In this document: piece by piece, positions 37,716 through 46,346 of the stretch
How the letters are laid out: the number at the start of each line of letters is the position of its first letter
Position numbering within the stretch: position 1 is the first letter of the stretch
DNA from: Clostridia bacterium
GTDB lineage: Bacteria; Bacillota; Clostridia; Lachnospirales; Lachnospiraceae
Reading direction: 5' to 3'
DNA: 64,000 bases
Assembly (NCBI GenBank): GCA_910574835.1
Contig: CAJTDE010000007.1
Coordinates: 125,212 to 189,211, forward strand
Made by a program: the position numbers and the translations under genes
The notes under the pieces: generated by a model
Seen by the model: only the letters and a program-made list of their open reading frames with translations
Told to the model about the DNA's origin: nothing
Databases searched by the model: none

Positions 37716-38841
37716 AAGATTCCCTCAAAATCGTTTCCAATTCATCTCTGTTTCCAAAGGGAAGAACATCCAAAACCGGTGATTGCAGCATCTCCTCAAA
37801 GGCTTCTCTGTCAACTTCCATCTCCTTCATGGTCTGGTAAAGTCCTATTTCTTTCAGAAAGCTCACCAACAGTTCAAAAAGCTCCTCTGCACTTTTTGCC
37901 TCCTTGCAGAAAATCCGTGCTGCTTTCTCGTATTTCTCGCGGTTAGCCTCTATTGAATGGCGGATAAATGCCGGAAATACAACCGCTAATGCTTCTCCGT
38001 GGGGAAGGTGTGTGATCCCGCCTATAATCTCTGACAAAGGATGGGGAGCCTGGGCGCCGGAATTGGCCAGTGCGCGCCCTGCCAAGGTATCTGCCATAGC
38101 CAGATTGCTTCTGTATTCCAGATTCCCCGGATCTTTCAGAACCTTTGGAAGATTCTCAACTACCAGGCGCATAGCCTCCATAGAATCCATCTCGCTGTAC
38201 CGGGAAGCTCTTGGATTGATGTAGCTCTCAAAAGCATGGGTAAATGCATCAAATCCCGTTGAAGCTGTGATACGGTTCGGAAGGGTCATCATCAGTTCCG
38301 GATCCAAAATACATTCCCTGGAAAAATTCTGGGGATGATAGAATGTGATCTTCTCTTTTCCGCGTGTAATCACAGCGGCCTGTGTGACCTGTGACCCTGT
38401 TCCTGATGTGGTCGGCACTGAAATCAAAGGCAGAACTCCATCAGAATAGCTCTCATAATTTTCATAGGGGGAGCTGTACCTGCAAAACAGTTCATCCCAG
38501 TCAATAGCATCTTTTCCATTAGTAAACGCCAGTGTTTTCGCCGTATCAATAGAACTTCCTCCTCCGACGCCCAATACAAAGGACGCTTTGCTTTCCCTCA
38601 ACTGCTCAAAGCCCTTCTGTACCATCTCCACAGACGGATTGGGAGATACCTGATCAAAATGTACCGTCTCCATCCCTTGTTCTAAAAGCAGGCCCTTAAT
38701 CTTCTCGTACAGCGGACGCAAAGGCTCGTCCGGTGTAGTGACCATAAAGCCGACTCTCCCATATCTTTTGCAGATCCTTCCGATCTCCCGAATTCTTCCT
38801 GCCCCAAAATGAATTCTTGTGGGCTGACAATAATCAAACAT
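37708..38841 (-). CDS. Iron-containing alcohol dehydrogenase
   Basis: NAD(P)-dependent, 377 residues. Nucleotide-binding GGGSSIDTAKTLAF near residue 96 and PTTSGTGSQVTQAAVI near residue 143; iron ligands in TGFDAFTHAFES (Asp, His) and in HPLSEIIGGITHLPHGEALAV (two His). It belongs to the large Fe-ADH group (butanol/1,2-propanediol/glycerol dehydrogenase-like). Divergent from the aldolase-like gene and coupled to the HAD gene, it probably reduces the aldehyde or ketone released by that aldolase; in E. coli the fsaB aldolase gene is likewise next to gldA. Confidence 0.85.
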   Translation of the reverse strand: MFDYCQPTRIHFGAGRIREIGRICKRYGRVGFMVTTPDEPLRPLYEKIKGLLLEQGMETVHFDQVSPNPSVEMVQKGFEQLRESKASFVLGVGGGSSIDTAKTLAFTNGKDAIDWDELFCRYSSPYENYESYSDGVLPLISVPTTSGTGSQVTQAAVITRGKEKITFYHPQNFSRECILDPELMMTLPNRITASTGFDAFTHAFESYINPRASRYSEMDSMEAMRLVVENLPKVLKDPGNLEYRSNLAMADTLAGRALANSGAQAPHPLSEIIGGITHLPHGEALAVVFPAFIRHSIEANREKYEKAARIFCKEAKSAEELFELLVSFLKEIGLYQTMKEMEVDREAFEEMLQSPVLDVLPFGNRDELETILRESYE

Positions 38842-39031
38842 TTCCTGTTACCTCCTTATTATACTTTTAAAAAAGTATAGAAACTCTTACTGCAAAAAGC
38901 AATTCTATGACAGCCCTCCATTGTTGTTACTTCTTTCCGGATTGATGTGGCAAATACATGACACCAGGCAGGCTGTCCCATTTTTCAATTCAGATCTATA
39001 CTGAAAACAAAGGAAAAAGGAGGTTATTACT

Positions 39032-39685
39032 ATGCGTTACCTTATTGACAGTGCCAATGACAGACAGATATTGGATGCTTTGTCCCTGGGAGCCTGCGGC
39101 GTCACCGCAAACCCCTCTATGTATCTGAAAAATCAACAGAATTTCTATACATTCTTGGAAACATATGCTTCTATGAAGCTTTCGTTTTTCAGCGGAGAGG
39201 TTATAGGCGAAACCCTGGAAGAAATGAGAGCGGAAGCGCGAAAGCTTTATTCCATTCATCCGGGGATTGTTATGAAGCTGAATTTTTCTAAGGAAGCTCT
39301 CATCCTCTGTCGGGAACTACATGAGCAGGGAATCTCCACTGCCATGACGCTTATCTTCACCATTGCTCAGGCAAATGCCGCTGTCAATGCAGGGGCAGAT
39401 TATCTCTTTCCCTTTATCGGACGCTCGGATGAATACGGTTTGGACGGCATGGAGCTGATAAAATCCGTTCAGAAAATGGCAGATCTGAAAAAAGACTCCT
39501 TTTCTGTGGTAGCCGCATCCATCAAAAATCTCCATCAATTAGAGGAGCTTGCAAAAGCAGGTATTGACTATGCTGCGATTCCCTACGAGCTTTATGAAAA
39601 GTCTCTCTATCATCCGCTAACTAACCAGGGAGCTGCTGCTTTTGCAGTTGACTGGAAGGCTTTGAATGTAAAGTCGCAGCATTGA
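39032..39685 (+). CDS. Fructose-6-phosphate aldolase-like transaldolase
   Basis: Short transaldolase of the FSA/TalC type, 217 residues. N-terminal strand MRYLIDSANDRQILDAL with the GVTANPSM loop (TANPS motif), the Schiff-base Lys most likely in GIVMKLNFSKEAL (residue about 81), TAMTLIFTIAQANAAVNAGADYLFPFIGR, and the phosphate-binding Arg of that segment. FSA usually has VKVPVT at the lysine; the LNFS here hints at a changed substrate. AAGGAGG precedes the start. The aldol cleavage of a ketose-6-phosphate would give glyceraldehyde-3-phosphate and a small ketone. Confidence 0.8.
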   Translation: MRYLIDSANDRQILDALSLGACGVTANPSMYLKNQQNFYTFLETYASMKLSFFSGEVIGETLEEMRAEARKLYSIHPGIVMKLNFSKEALILCRELHEQGISTAMTLIFTIAQANAAVNAGADYLFPFIGRSDEYGLDGMELIKSVQKMADLKKDSFSVVAASIKNLHQLEELAKAGIDYAAIPYELYEKSLYHPLTNQGAAAFAVDWKALNVKSQH

Positions 39686-39730
39686 ACCATAAATTAATAT
39701 GAAAAATTACATCCCGCCGCGAATTGTAAC

Positions 39731-39759
39731 TTGACACGGTTTTTTCCGGACTTTAAAAT
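39731..39759 (+). promoter_or_regulatory. Promoter of the IclR-type regulator gene
   Basis: TTGACA (39731-39736), 17-base spacer, TAAAAT (39754-39759), 77 bases before the ATG. Confidence 0.75.
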
Positions 39760-39835
39760 GAAATTATATAAGATATCCACGGCTTTTCAAAGATTTTTCC
39801 CTAAGATACGGTTGAAAAAAGGGGGCTGATATATA

Positions 39836-40594
39836 ATGGAAGAAACTGTTCGGGTTGCAGACCGCATTTTTGATATTTTGGAAGTGTTAGCCGCTTCTAA
39901 CTCTCCCCTTGGACTTTCAGAGCTTGCCAAAGCCACCCATATGAGCAAAAGCACGGTTCATCGGCTTGCGGCTTCTATGTGTGCAAGGCAGTATGTGGAG
40001 AAAAGCAGCGACGGCCTTTATTCCATCGGCTACAAGCTGATTGAAACGGTGAGCCTGCATATCAATCAGCTGGAGCTTCTCACGGAGGCCAAGCCCTTTT
40101 TAAGCGATATCATGCGGGATCTGGATCTGACCGCTCATCTGGGGATTCTGGACGGCTGCGACGTGGTTTATCTGGAGAAAATGGATATCTACCCCAACAC
40201 CCGCCTCTATACACAGGTAGGGTACCGCTCCCCGGCCTTCTGCTCCTCCATCGGAAAATGTCTTCTGGCCTGTCTGTCCGGAGATGAACTGGAGGACGCG
40301 CTGTATCTGTGCAATTTCAAAAAGTATACATCCAATACCATCACGGATATCCGGGAGTTCAAGCGTTATCTCAGGGTGATCCGGCGTCAGGGCTGGGCTA
40401 TGGACAATGAGGAATATCAGATCGGCCACCGCTGCGTAGGGGCGCCGGTATTTGATTACCGCGGTTCTCCCGTGGCCGCCATCAGCGCCAGCGGTTCCAT
40501 CGCGCAGCTCTCGGACGATAAGCTTGAGATGGTCATTCGGGAGGTAAAGCAGGCAGCGGAAAAGCTTTCCCGGAGAATGGGGTATGTAGAATAA
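39836..40594 (+). CDS. IclR-family transcriptional regulator
   Basis: Regulator of 252 residues. N-terminal winged helix (ILEVLAASNSPLGLSELAKATHMSKSTVHRLAASM) and the C-terminal GAF-like effector domain (HLGILDGCDVVYLEKMD; YTQVGYRSPAFCSSIGKCLLACL; HRCVGAPVFDYRGSPVAAISASG), all at normal spacing. GGGGGCTG lies upstream of the ATG. IclR proteins usually sense a small organic acid or sugar acid. Targets may be the FIST-aldehyde dehydrogenase operon, which converges on it, but no shared operator was identified. Confidence 0.9.
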   Translation: MEETVRVADRIFDILEVLAASNSPLGLSELAKATHMSKSTVHRLAASMCARQYVEKSSDGLYSIGYKLIETVSLHINQLELLTEAKPFLSDIMRDLDLTAHLGILDGCDVVYLEKMDIYPNTRLYTQVGYRSPAFCSSIGKCLLACLSGDELEDALYLCNFKKYTSNTITDIREFKRYLRVIRRQGWAMDNEEYQIGHRCVGAPVFDYRGSPVAAISASGSIAQLSDDKLEMVIREVKQAAEKLSRRMGYVE

Positions 40595-40641
40595 ACGGAG
40601 GACATAAAACCATCGGCTTCATAATAATTAAGAAGTATAGA

Positions 40642-40740
40642 AAAAGGCAGTCAGAAGATGTCATATCTTCCAGATCCAAATCATGGGACTTCGCAAATCA
40701 CCATTGTATCCGGAAAAAGTCATCTTCTGACTGCCTTTTA
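40642..40740. terminator. Large inverted repeat between convergent iclR and aldehyde dehydrogenase genes
   Basis: A perfect 19-base arm pair AAAAGGCAGTCAGAAGATG (40642-40660) and its complement (40721-40739), separated by 60 bases. A competing short hairpin GAAGAT/ATCTTC lies at 40655-40670. A/T runs at both ends make it a plausible bidirectional terminator; the loop is unusually long. Confidence 0.65.
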
Positions 40741-40822
40741 ACTGCTTATCCCTTACTGTCTAACAGCAAAGCTTTTGCTTTTTCTTTGCTCTGCTCCTGT
40801 TAAAGATGCGTTCAGGAATATA

Positions 40823-42256
40823 TTAAATAATATTTTTCAGCACAATTGTCTTTGTTCTGGTCACTTCATCAAAGGTAGACATAACACCCTCGGTTCCGAT
40901 TCCGGAGTACTTGTAGCCGCCAAAGGGCATCTCAAAGCTGCGGAAGAAGCTTGCGCCGTTGATGATGGTTCCGCCACACTCCAGTGCATTGCAGACCTTC
41001 ATGGCTGTCTTCATATTCTCTGTGAACACACAGCCGCAGAGACCGAACTTCGATCCGTTTGCTATCTCAATGGCTTCCTCTACCGTCTCAAAGGTGATAA
41101 TCGGAACTACCGGTCCGAAGATCTCCATGTCAATGGCTACGTCTGCCGTCTTGGGAACATCCCTGATAACCGTAGGAGCAATAAATGCGCCGTCTCTGGT
41201 TCCTCCCAGAATAACCTTGCCGCCCTGCTCTACCGTAAGCTTTATCTGCTCTTCTACCTTAATGGCTGCCTTCTCACTGATCAGGCATCCAATCTGGGTG
41301 CTCTCCTCTGCCGGCATTCCCTGCTTGAGCTGTTTGATACGCTCAACCGCCTTTGCGGTAAATTCCTCGGCACGGTTCTTATGAATCAGGAAACGCTTGG
41401 AAGCGCAGCATACCTGTCCGGTATTGTACATACGGCCCCAGATAAGTTCCTCTACCGCCAGATCCACATCGCCGTCCTCCAGTACGATGAAGGCATCGTT
41501 TCCGCCCAGCTCCAGCGCAATGTGAGCCAGATGATCCGCCGCTGTTCTTGCCGTCTCAATGCCGACCTCCGTGGAGCCTGTGAGGGTAATGGCATGGACA
41601 TCCTTGTTTGCGCACAGCCATGCGCCTACCTTGGAACCGCGTCCGGTTACAATCTGAACGGCTCCGGGTGTTACGCCGGCCTCGCCCAAAAGGGCTGTCA
41701 GCTTGCACAGAGTCAGCGGATTGTCCGTGGAGGGCTTTACGATTGCGGCATTTCCTGCAAGAAGCGTGGGGGCTACCTTCTGATCAAAGAGATCACAGGG
41801 GAAGTTAAAAGGAATCACGCAGGCAATTACGCCTATAGGCTCCCGTTTTGTAATCAGCACATGCTTATCCTGTCCCGCTTCCATGCCGGCGGGAATGGTC
41901 TCGCCGTACAGGTGCTTTGCCTTTTCGGAAAATGCTTTGAAGGCAATGGGAATATTGCCAATCTCAGCTCTCGCCTCGGTGATAGGTTTTCCTGTCTCCT
42001 GGGATAAGGTCTGAGCCAAATCCTCTTTATTCTTTTCCACCAGTTCAAGAAAACGGTACATAATTTCCGCTTTTTCATAGACAGGAACCTCCGCCCAGAT
42101 TTTCTGTGCTGCCGCTGCCTTCTCTACTGCCAGATCCACATCCTCTTTTGTGGCTGCCGGAACCGTATCCACGACTGCGCCGGTTGCCGGATTGATTACT
42201 TCGATTACTTCGCCGTTGGAAGCATCTGCGGATGCTCCGTTGATAAACATTTTCAT
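40823..42256 (-). CDS. NAD(P)-dependent aldehyde dehydrogenase
   Basis: About 477 residues from ATG 42256, behind AAGGAG; an in-frame start 45 bases upstream lacks a site. The fold is complete: cofactor-binding FNFPCDLFDQKVAPTL-AIVKPST segment, TGSTEVG, catalytic Glu in ALELGGND, and catalytic Cys in NTGQVCCASKR, ending in YKYSGIGTEG and a short tail. It resembles the lactaldehyde/succinate-semialdehyde group (non-acylating, ALDH superfamily class). It begins 35 bases after the FIST gene stop, so the two are an operon. Confidence 0.87.
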   Translation of the reverse strand: MKMFINGASADASNGEVIEVINPATGAVVDTVPAATKEDVDLAVEKAAAAQKIWAEVPVYEKAEIMYRFLELVEKNKEDLAQTLSQETGKPITEARAEIGNIPIAFKAFSEKAKHLYGETIPAGMEAGQDKHVLITKREPIGVIACVIPFNFPCDLFDQKVAPTLLAGNAAIVKPSTDNPLTLCKLTALLGEAGVTPGAVQIVTGRGSKVGAWLCANKDVHAITLTGSTEVGIETARTAADHLAHIALELGGNDAFIVLEDGDVDLAVEELIWGRMYNTGQVCCASKRFLIHKNRAEEFTAKAVERIKQLKQGMPAEESTQIGCLISEKAAIKVEEQIKLTVEQGGKVILGGTRDGAFIAPTVIRDVPKTADVAIDMEIFGPVVPIITFETVEEAIEIANGSKFGLCGCVFTENMKTAMKVCNALECGGTIINGASFFRSFEMPFGGYKYSGIGTEGVMSTFDEVTRTKTIVLKNII

Positions 42257-42290
42257 GGGATTTTTCTCCTTTTCTAATGTAGTCTCGTTA

Positions 42291-43457
42291 TTAAGCCTCA
42301 AAGCCCGTGAAGGAAAGCATCAGTCCTCCGCAGGTATTTAAGCCGTCAGCCTCAAAGCCGTACTCGCCAAAGGTGAACTCCGCGATAAAGGGAACGTCTC
42401 CCGCTTCCTTCTTAAGCTGCTCCGCCACTTCTCCGATGCGGCTGTCAATACCGGCTCTTCTTCCGCCGCAGTGTACCAGATGATATGCGCCGGCCGGAGC
42501 TGCCATTTTTTCCTTCAATGCGGCAAGGGTATTGCCGGTAGAGTCGATGAGTTCGTCTACGGTTGCCTCCATGCGGATAATTGCCGTGCCCTCTGCCAGA
42601 TTATTTCCGATGTTCATGCTCAGATCGTCGTTGCCGTTCATAGGATGGCGGATAGCTACCAGATCACCGAGACGGTCTTTTACGCCCAGAGGAGATGTGA
42701 TTGTCTGAACCAGCAGATCGCCGCCCATAACCGCATCGGTGCCTATGCCTCTCCAGTCTGCATATTTCTTGAGGGCCGGTACGCCGTCGATCTCTGCCAG
42801 AACACGGTTATCCACTACTTTTGTGATAATGCCCATATCCTTTGTCTCTCTGTATGCGCCTGTGAACTTGTTGGTCATTTTCTTCTCCGAATAGAAGAAG
42901 GCAACCGCCACGCCGTCCGCAAAGGCTCCCTTATCGGTGTAAAGCTTCCACTCGCCTGCAATACTGTTGTCTGCGGCGCTTCCGCCATAGAAGGGAACTC
43001 TTCCAATTACCTTGGTAATGCCCTTTAAGTAAAATTCTTCTTCTCCCGGAGGCGCTACCATGTAGAAATAATCCGGGGCTGCCTTCTTGCCGGCACGCTC
43101 CAAGGCAAGCTTCGCCGCCTGCTCTCCTGCATCCACGGGGCATCCGCTCTTCTCAACTGCTGCGATTCCTACGGTCATTTCCGGATCGGATACTGCCATA
43201 ATGCCTACAAAGCCGTCGTCTCCGGTTATGTAGCCTTCCGGTGTAATCACGCCTGTGAAGGATGTGTTGCCAATCACGGGAACGCCTGGCATCTCCTCCG
43301 CTATGCCTGCCAGCATTGCGTCCAGATCATAGGCGCAGCTTGCATATACATATGCCATATTTACGGAATCCAGACCTGCTTTTGCCTTCTTCGCAGCCTC
43401 TGCTCCCGCCGCCTTGGGGTTACTGTTTGTACTGGAACCGGTGTTACCTTTCAACAT
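42291..43457 (-). CDS. FIST-domain sensor protein
   Basis: Protein of 388 residues with FIST_N (about residues 30-220; YASCAYDLDAMLAGIAEEMPGVPVIGNTSFTG, YGGSAADN) and FIST_C (about 240-380; YADWRGIGTD, VAIRHPMNG, AYHLVHCGGRRAGI, FGEYGF). FIST domains bind small ligands, proposed to be amino acids, and normally sit on histidine kinases or chemoreceptors; here it stands alone with no output domain. AGGAGG precedes the ATG. Cotranscription with the aldehyde dehydrogenase is the main hint of function: it may sense the substrate of that enzyme. Confidence 0.85.
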   Translation of the reverse strand: MLKGNTGSSTNSNPKAAGAEAAKKAKAGLDSVNMAYVYASCAYDLDAMLAGIAEEMPGVPVIGNTSFTGVITPEGYITGDDGFVGIMAVSDPEMTVGIAAVEKSGCPVDAGEQAAKLALERAGKKAAPDYFYMVAPPGEEEFYLKGITKVIGRVPFYGGSAADNSIAGEWKLYTDKGAFADGVAVAFFYSEKKMTNKFTGAYRETKDMGIITKVVDNRVLAEIDGVPALKKYADWRGIGTDAVMGGDLLVQTITSPLGVKDRLGDLVAIRHPMNGNDDLSMNIGNNLAEGTAIIRMEATVDELIDSTGNTLAALKEKMAAPAGAYHLVHCGGRRAGIDSRIGEVAEQLKKEAGDVPFIAEFTFGEYGFEADGLNTCGGLMLSFTGFEA

Positions 43458-43477
43458 TTTGTACCTCCTTCTGTTTT

Positions 43478-43540
43478 GTTTAAATCGGACAATATTTACG
43501 TCTTATTTTATTATAATTTATTTAGTTTAACAGACAATAT
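43478..43540 (-). promoter_or_regulatory. FIST operon promoter flanked by a direct repeat
   Basis: Minus strand TTGTCT, 16-base spacer, TATAAT (about 43535-43508). The sequence ATATTGTCTGTTAAAC (43540-43525) overlaps the -35 and ATATTGTCCGATTTAAAC (43495-43478) lies after the start, 45 bases apart. A pair of direct repeats around a promoter is a plausible operator. Confidence 0.5.
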
Positions 43541-43557
43541 GCCTATTCCGTCAAACG

Positions 43558-43590
43558 AAACGGGCGTTCCGCTGTGCGGAACGCCCGTTT
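43558..43590. terminator. GC-rich hairpin between the FIST promoter and the DtxR-like gene
   Basis: A 15-base perfect stem AAACGGGCGTTCCGC (43558-43572) with GCGGAACGCCCGTTT (43576-43590) and a 3-base loop; a CTTTTT stretch follows 8 bases later. It may insulate the divergent units. A related half copy lies near 44268-44290. Confidence 0.6.
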
Positions 43591-43778
43591 CTGCTGCTCT
43601 TTTTCCTGTTTTCTACAATTTAATCAACTTTTCCTTGTGTTCTCTTATCCGCTGAGGGCGGATCGGAAAATTTCTTGCGTTTTTCTTCTTGAAGTGTTAC
43701 CCTCTGTATAGAAACGCGTGTGCGGCGCCTGTGATGCAAACGCCGCTCCTTTATGTCCGGTTAAAGGGGGACCAAGCT

Positions 43779-44165
43779 ATGAGCTATCAAAAACATAAGT
43801 CGGAGGAATCTGTGGAGGACTATCTGGAGACTATCCTGATTCTCAATAAGTCTCTTGCCAATGTACGCTCCATTGATATTGCCAATGAGCTGAATTATTC
43901 CAAGCCCAGTGTCAGTGTGGCCATGAAGAATTTGAGGCAGAAGGGCTATGTCACAGTCTCCGGGGAAGGGTTTATCCTGCTGACAGAGGAAGGCCGCGCC
44001 CTGGCGGAAACGGTCTATGAACGCCATTCCGTTCTATCCCAATGGCTGATCCGGCTTGGTGTGACTCCGGAAACTGCCATTGCGGATGCCTGTAAGATGG
44101 AGCATGATATGAGCGAAGAGAGCTTTGAGGCCGTCAAAGCATATCTTCTTAAAAACCCGTCGTGA
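43779..44165 (+). CDS. DtxR/MntR-family metal-dependent regulator
   Basis: About 128 residues from ATG 43779, behind AAAGGGGG; the upstream part of the open frame is not protein-like. N-terminal winged helix (SVEDYLETILILNKSLANVRSIDIANELNYSKPSVSVAMKNLRQKGYV) and a short dimerization/metal domain (KMEHDMSEESFEAVKAYL, with the Glu-His of the metal site). It is the short MntR-like form without an SH3 domain. Target genes are not adjacent; the gene is followed by the LacI gene on the opposite strand. Confidence 0.87.
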   Translation: MSYQKHKSEESVEDYLETILILNKSLANVRSIDIANELNYSKPSVSVAMKNLRQKGYVTVSGEGFILLTEEGRALAETVYERHSVLSQWLIRLGVTPETAIADACKMEHDMSEESFEAVKAYLLKNPS

Positions 44166-44301
44166 TAAATTCAACTTACCGACGTTTCACAACAACCAAA
44201 AGGTAACTGCAAATCCTGTCCGGATAAACTTTCACACAGCGGACAGGATTTTTCATTCTTCCTGCCCCGCTGTGCAGAACACCCGTTTCCTACAATCTCC
44301 T

Positions 44302-45312
44302 CTAAAAAGATTTCCTCCGAATCAAACGTATCGGCAGGCGAATGGTTTCATAGGGCGCAATCTCTCCTCCATGTTCCGCCCCTTCACTCTCCTCCAAACG
44401 CTCTAACAGCTTCCTTGCTGCCATCTGCCCCATCTCGAATAAGGGATGCAGCATGGTTGTCAAGGGCGGATTTGTAACCTCCGCCCAGTCGGAATCGCCA
44501 TATCCCACCAGCGCAATCTCATCCGGTATTTTTATCTGATGCTTCACAAGGTAGCTCATGCAGCCGATTGTTAAAGTTGGGGACAGAGGTAAAATAACAG
44601 TTACACGCCCATCCTTGACGAGACGCTCCGTTGCCCGGTATGCGCCTTCCTTTGTTCCCTCCTCCTCCTGAACAAACTGCGGTTCAAAAGATATTCCATT
44701 TTCTTCCAAAGCCCTTTTGTATCCTATGATTCTCTCTTTTAGAGAGGACAGCTTTCCCTTGCTGTTTACAATTCCGATTCTTCTATGTCCTTCACGTATC
44801 ATCTGGCAGACAAGCCCATAGGTTGCCTGTTCGTTGTCGCCGACTATCATATCCCGTTCACAGAACTCCGCGCCGCGATCAATAAACACGATGGGATATT
44901 TTCGCGGCATCTGATCCAAATAGCTGTGATCCCCGGGAGCCGGAAACATCAGCATCCCATCTACCTGTTGAAAATTAAAGCTGTCTACCTGCTGCTTCTC
45001 CCGCTCCAACTCGTCATGCGTACATCCAAGTACCACCTGATATCCGTTTTCTTTCATTACTTGCTCTACGGCCTCCAAGATATCTACCGAAAAATAAGAT
45101 GAGATATAGGGAACAAGAAGTCCGATGCGCTTGGACTTGTTGCTTCTCAAACTGCTGGCGCTGACATTCGGCACATATTGCAGCTGCTTCGCCACCTCCA
45201 GCACTCTGCGCTTTGTAGGCTCCGCTACAAAGCGCGTCCCGTTAAATACATGTGAAACTGTCGCTGTAGATACTCCTGCTGCCGCTGCCACATCCCTATT
45301 TGTTACTGCCAT
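44302..45312 (-). CDS. LacI-family repressor of the LIV/MtaA-like locus
   Basis: About 336 residues from ATG 45312 with GAGGGGG upstream; a TTG 21 bases earlier in frame is less likely. The LacI helix-turn-helix and hinge are complete (NRDVAAAAGVSTATVSHVFNGTRFVAEPTKRRVLEVAKQLQYVPN, then ASSLRSNKSKRIG), followed by a periplasmic-binding-like effector domain (about 65-335). It reads in the same direction as the catabolic operon that begins upstream. Its own promoter contains a perfect GTAATCGATTAC dyad, and so does the promoter of livK, so it most likely represses both until an inducer from the imported compound binds. Confidence 0.9.
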   Translation of the reverse strand: MAVTNRDVAAAAGVSTATVSHVFNGTRFVAEPTKRRVLEVAKQLQYVPNVSASSLRSNKSKRIGLLVPYISSYFSVDILEAVEQVMKENGYQVVLGCTHDELEREKQQVDSFNFQQVDGMLMFPAPGDHSYLDQMPRKYPIVFIDRGAEFCERDMIVGDNEQATYGLVCQMIREGHRRIGIVNSKGKLSSLKERIIGYKRALEENGISFEPQFVQEEEGTKEGAYRATERLVKDGRVTVILPLSPTLTIGCMSYLVKHQIKIPDEIALVGYGDSDWAEVTNPPLTTMLHPLFEMGQMAARKLLERLEESEGAEHGGEIAPYETIRLPIRLIRRKSF

Positions 45313-45345
45313 ATGAATTGCCCCCTCAAACAAATTTTTGCTTTT

Positions 45346-45406
45346 AAGCGTAATCGATTACCGCTTAGGTCACATATAGTCTAACAAAGTCGGCCTGCTT
45401 TGTCCA
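45346..45406 (-). promoter_or_regulatory. lacI-type gene promoter with GTAATCGATTAC operator
   Basis: Minus strand TGGACA (45406-45401), 17-base spacer, TAGACT (45383-45378). The operator GTAATCGATTAC lies at 45350-45361, with AAGCG/CGCTT extending the dyad on both sides, just after the expected start point. That is the standard place for autorepression. Confidence 0.75.
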
Positions 45407-45466
45407 TGCGAATATTTTACGGGTTGTTCTCTTCTTTTTACGGTTTGTCAACTATTTTTCCCGGCT

Positions 45467-46330
45467 TTAGGAGAGCGCCTCCTCCAGCGCCTTATACATC
45501 ACCTCTTTATCCGGCTCTTTTCCGGTCCACATCTCAATATTCAAAGCCGCCTGATTGATCAGCATACCCGCGCCTGTCGCACAGGGAATCCCTCTTCTTC
45601 GCATCTCTTTAATAAGCGCGCTCTCGGTCGGATTCGGAATCACATCCTGGACAAACATTTCCGGCTTGATAGAATCCAAGTCAATATTTGGAATTGCGTC
45701 TACATCCGGGTATAAGCCTACTGAGGTAGCATTGACCACAATATCGGTTCCCTCAGGAACGGAAAAAGGTCCGTCCCAATCTATGTAGCGTACTTCGGCC
45801 TTTGTATTATTGCGGATAATCTCCATCAGGGCATCCCCCAAGGGGCGATCCTGCGCTCGGTTGACGATTGTAATGTCCGCTACGCCGGCAAGCCCCATCT
45901 CCACACAGATTGCGCGGGCCGCCCCGCCTGCGCCAAAGACTACAACTTTCTTGCCCTTTACGTCAATTCCGTTGGAAGCCAAAGACATCATAAAACCCTT
46001 GCCGTCCGTATTTTCTCCGAAAAGACGTCCGTTTTCGTTCACAATCATATTAACCGCGCCAATCAGCCGGGCGCTCTCGGAAATCTCATCCAGATACTTC
46101 ATAACCTCAATTTTATGCGGTATCGTACAGTTGATGCCGCGCATCTTGAATGCCTTCAAGCCTTGAATCGCATCCTCCAGCTTATCCTTATCTACATCCA
46201 AGGTCAGAAAATGCCAGCGCTCCAGCCCCATAGCCTCAAATGCCGCATCCTGAATAACGACACCGGGATTCTCCGCCACCGGCTGTCCAAATACCCCTAC
46301 CAAATGATCCAAATAGTTCTGCTCCTTCAT
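45467..46330 (-). CDS. Shikimate dehydrogenase-family enzyme
   Basis: About 287 residues from ATG 46330 (AAGGAG upstream). Substrate-binding N-terminus (VGVFGQPVAENPGVVIQDAAFEAMGLERWHF), catalytic Lys/Asp segments (NCTIPHKIEVMKYLDE; FGENTDGKGFM), and the NAD(P)-binding loop FGAGGAARAICVEMGLAG near residue 130. The usual SxSxxxHN substrate-binding motif of AroE is altered: GQPVAENPG replaces G-x-P-I-x-H-S-x-S-P. So the substrate may not be shikimate itself; quinate or another hydroxy-acid is possible. It is cotranscribed with the CyuA-like gene, 17 bases apart. Confidence 0.78.
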   Translation of the reverse strand: MKEQNYLDHLVGVFGQPVAENPGVVIQDAAFEAMGLERWHFLTLDVDKDKLEDAIQGLKAFKMRGINCTIPHKIEVMKYLDEISESARLIGAVNMIVNENGRLFGENTDGKGFMMSLASNGIDVKGKKVVVFGAGGAARAICVEMGLAGVADITIVNRAQDRPLGDALMEIIRNNTKAEVRYIDWDGPFSVPEGTDIVVNATSVGLYPDVDAIPNIDLDSIKPEMFVQDVIPNPTESALIKEMRRRGIPCATGAGMLINQAALNIEMWTGKEPDKEVMYKALEEALS

Positions 46331-46346
46331 ATTATAATACACTCCT

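Noticed and set aside
40775-42007. 410-codon plus-strand frame opposite the aldehyde dehydrogenase
   Set aside because: Shadow frame; the minus-strand enzyme has all catalytic motifs.
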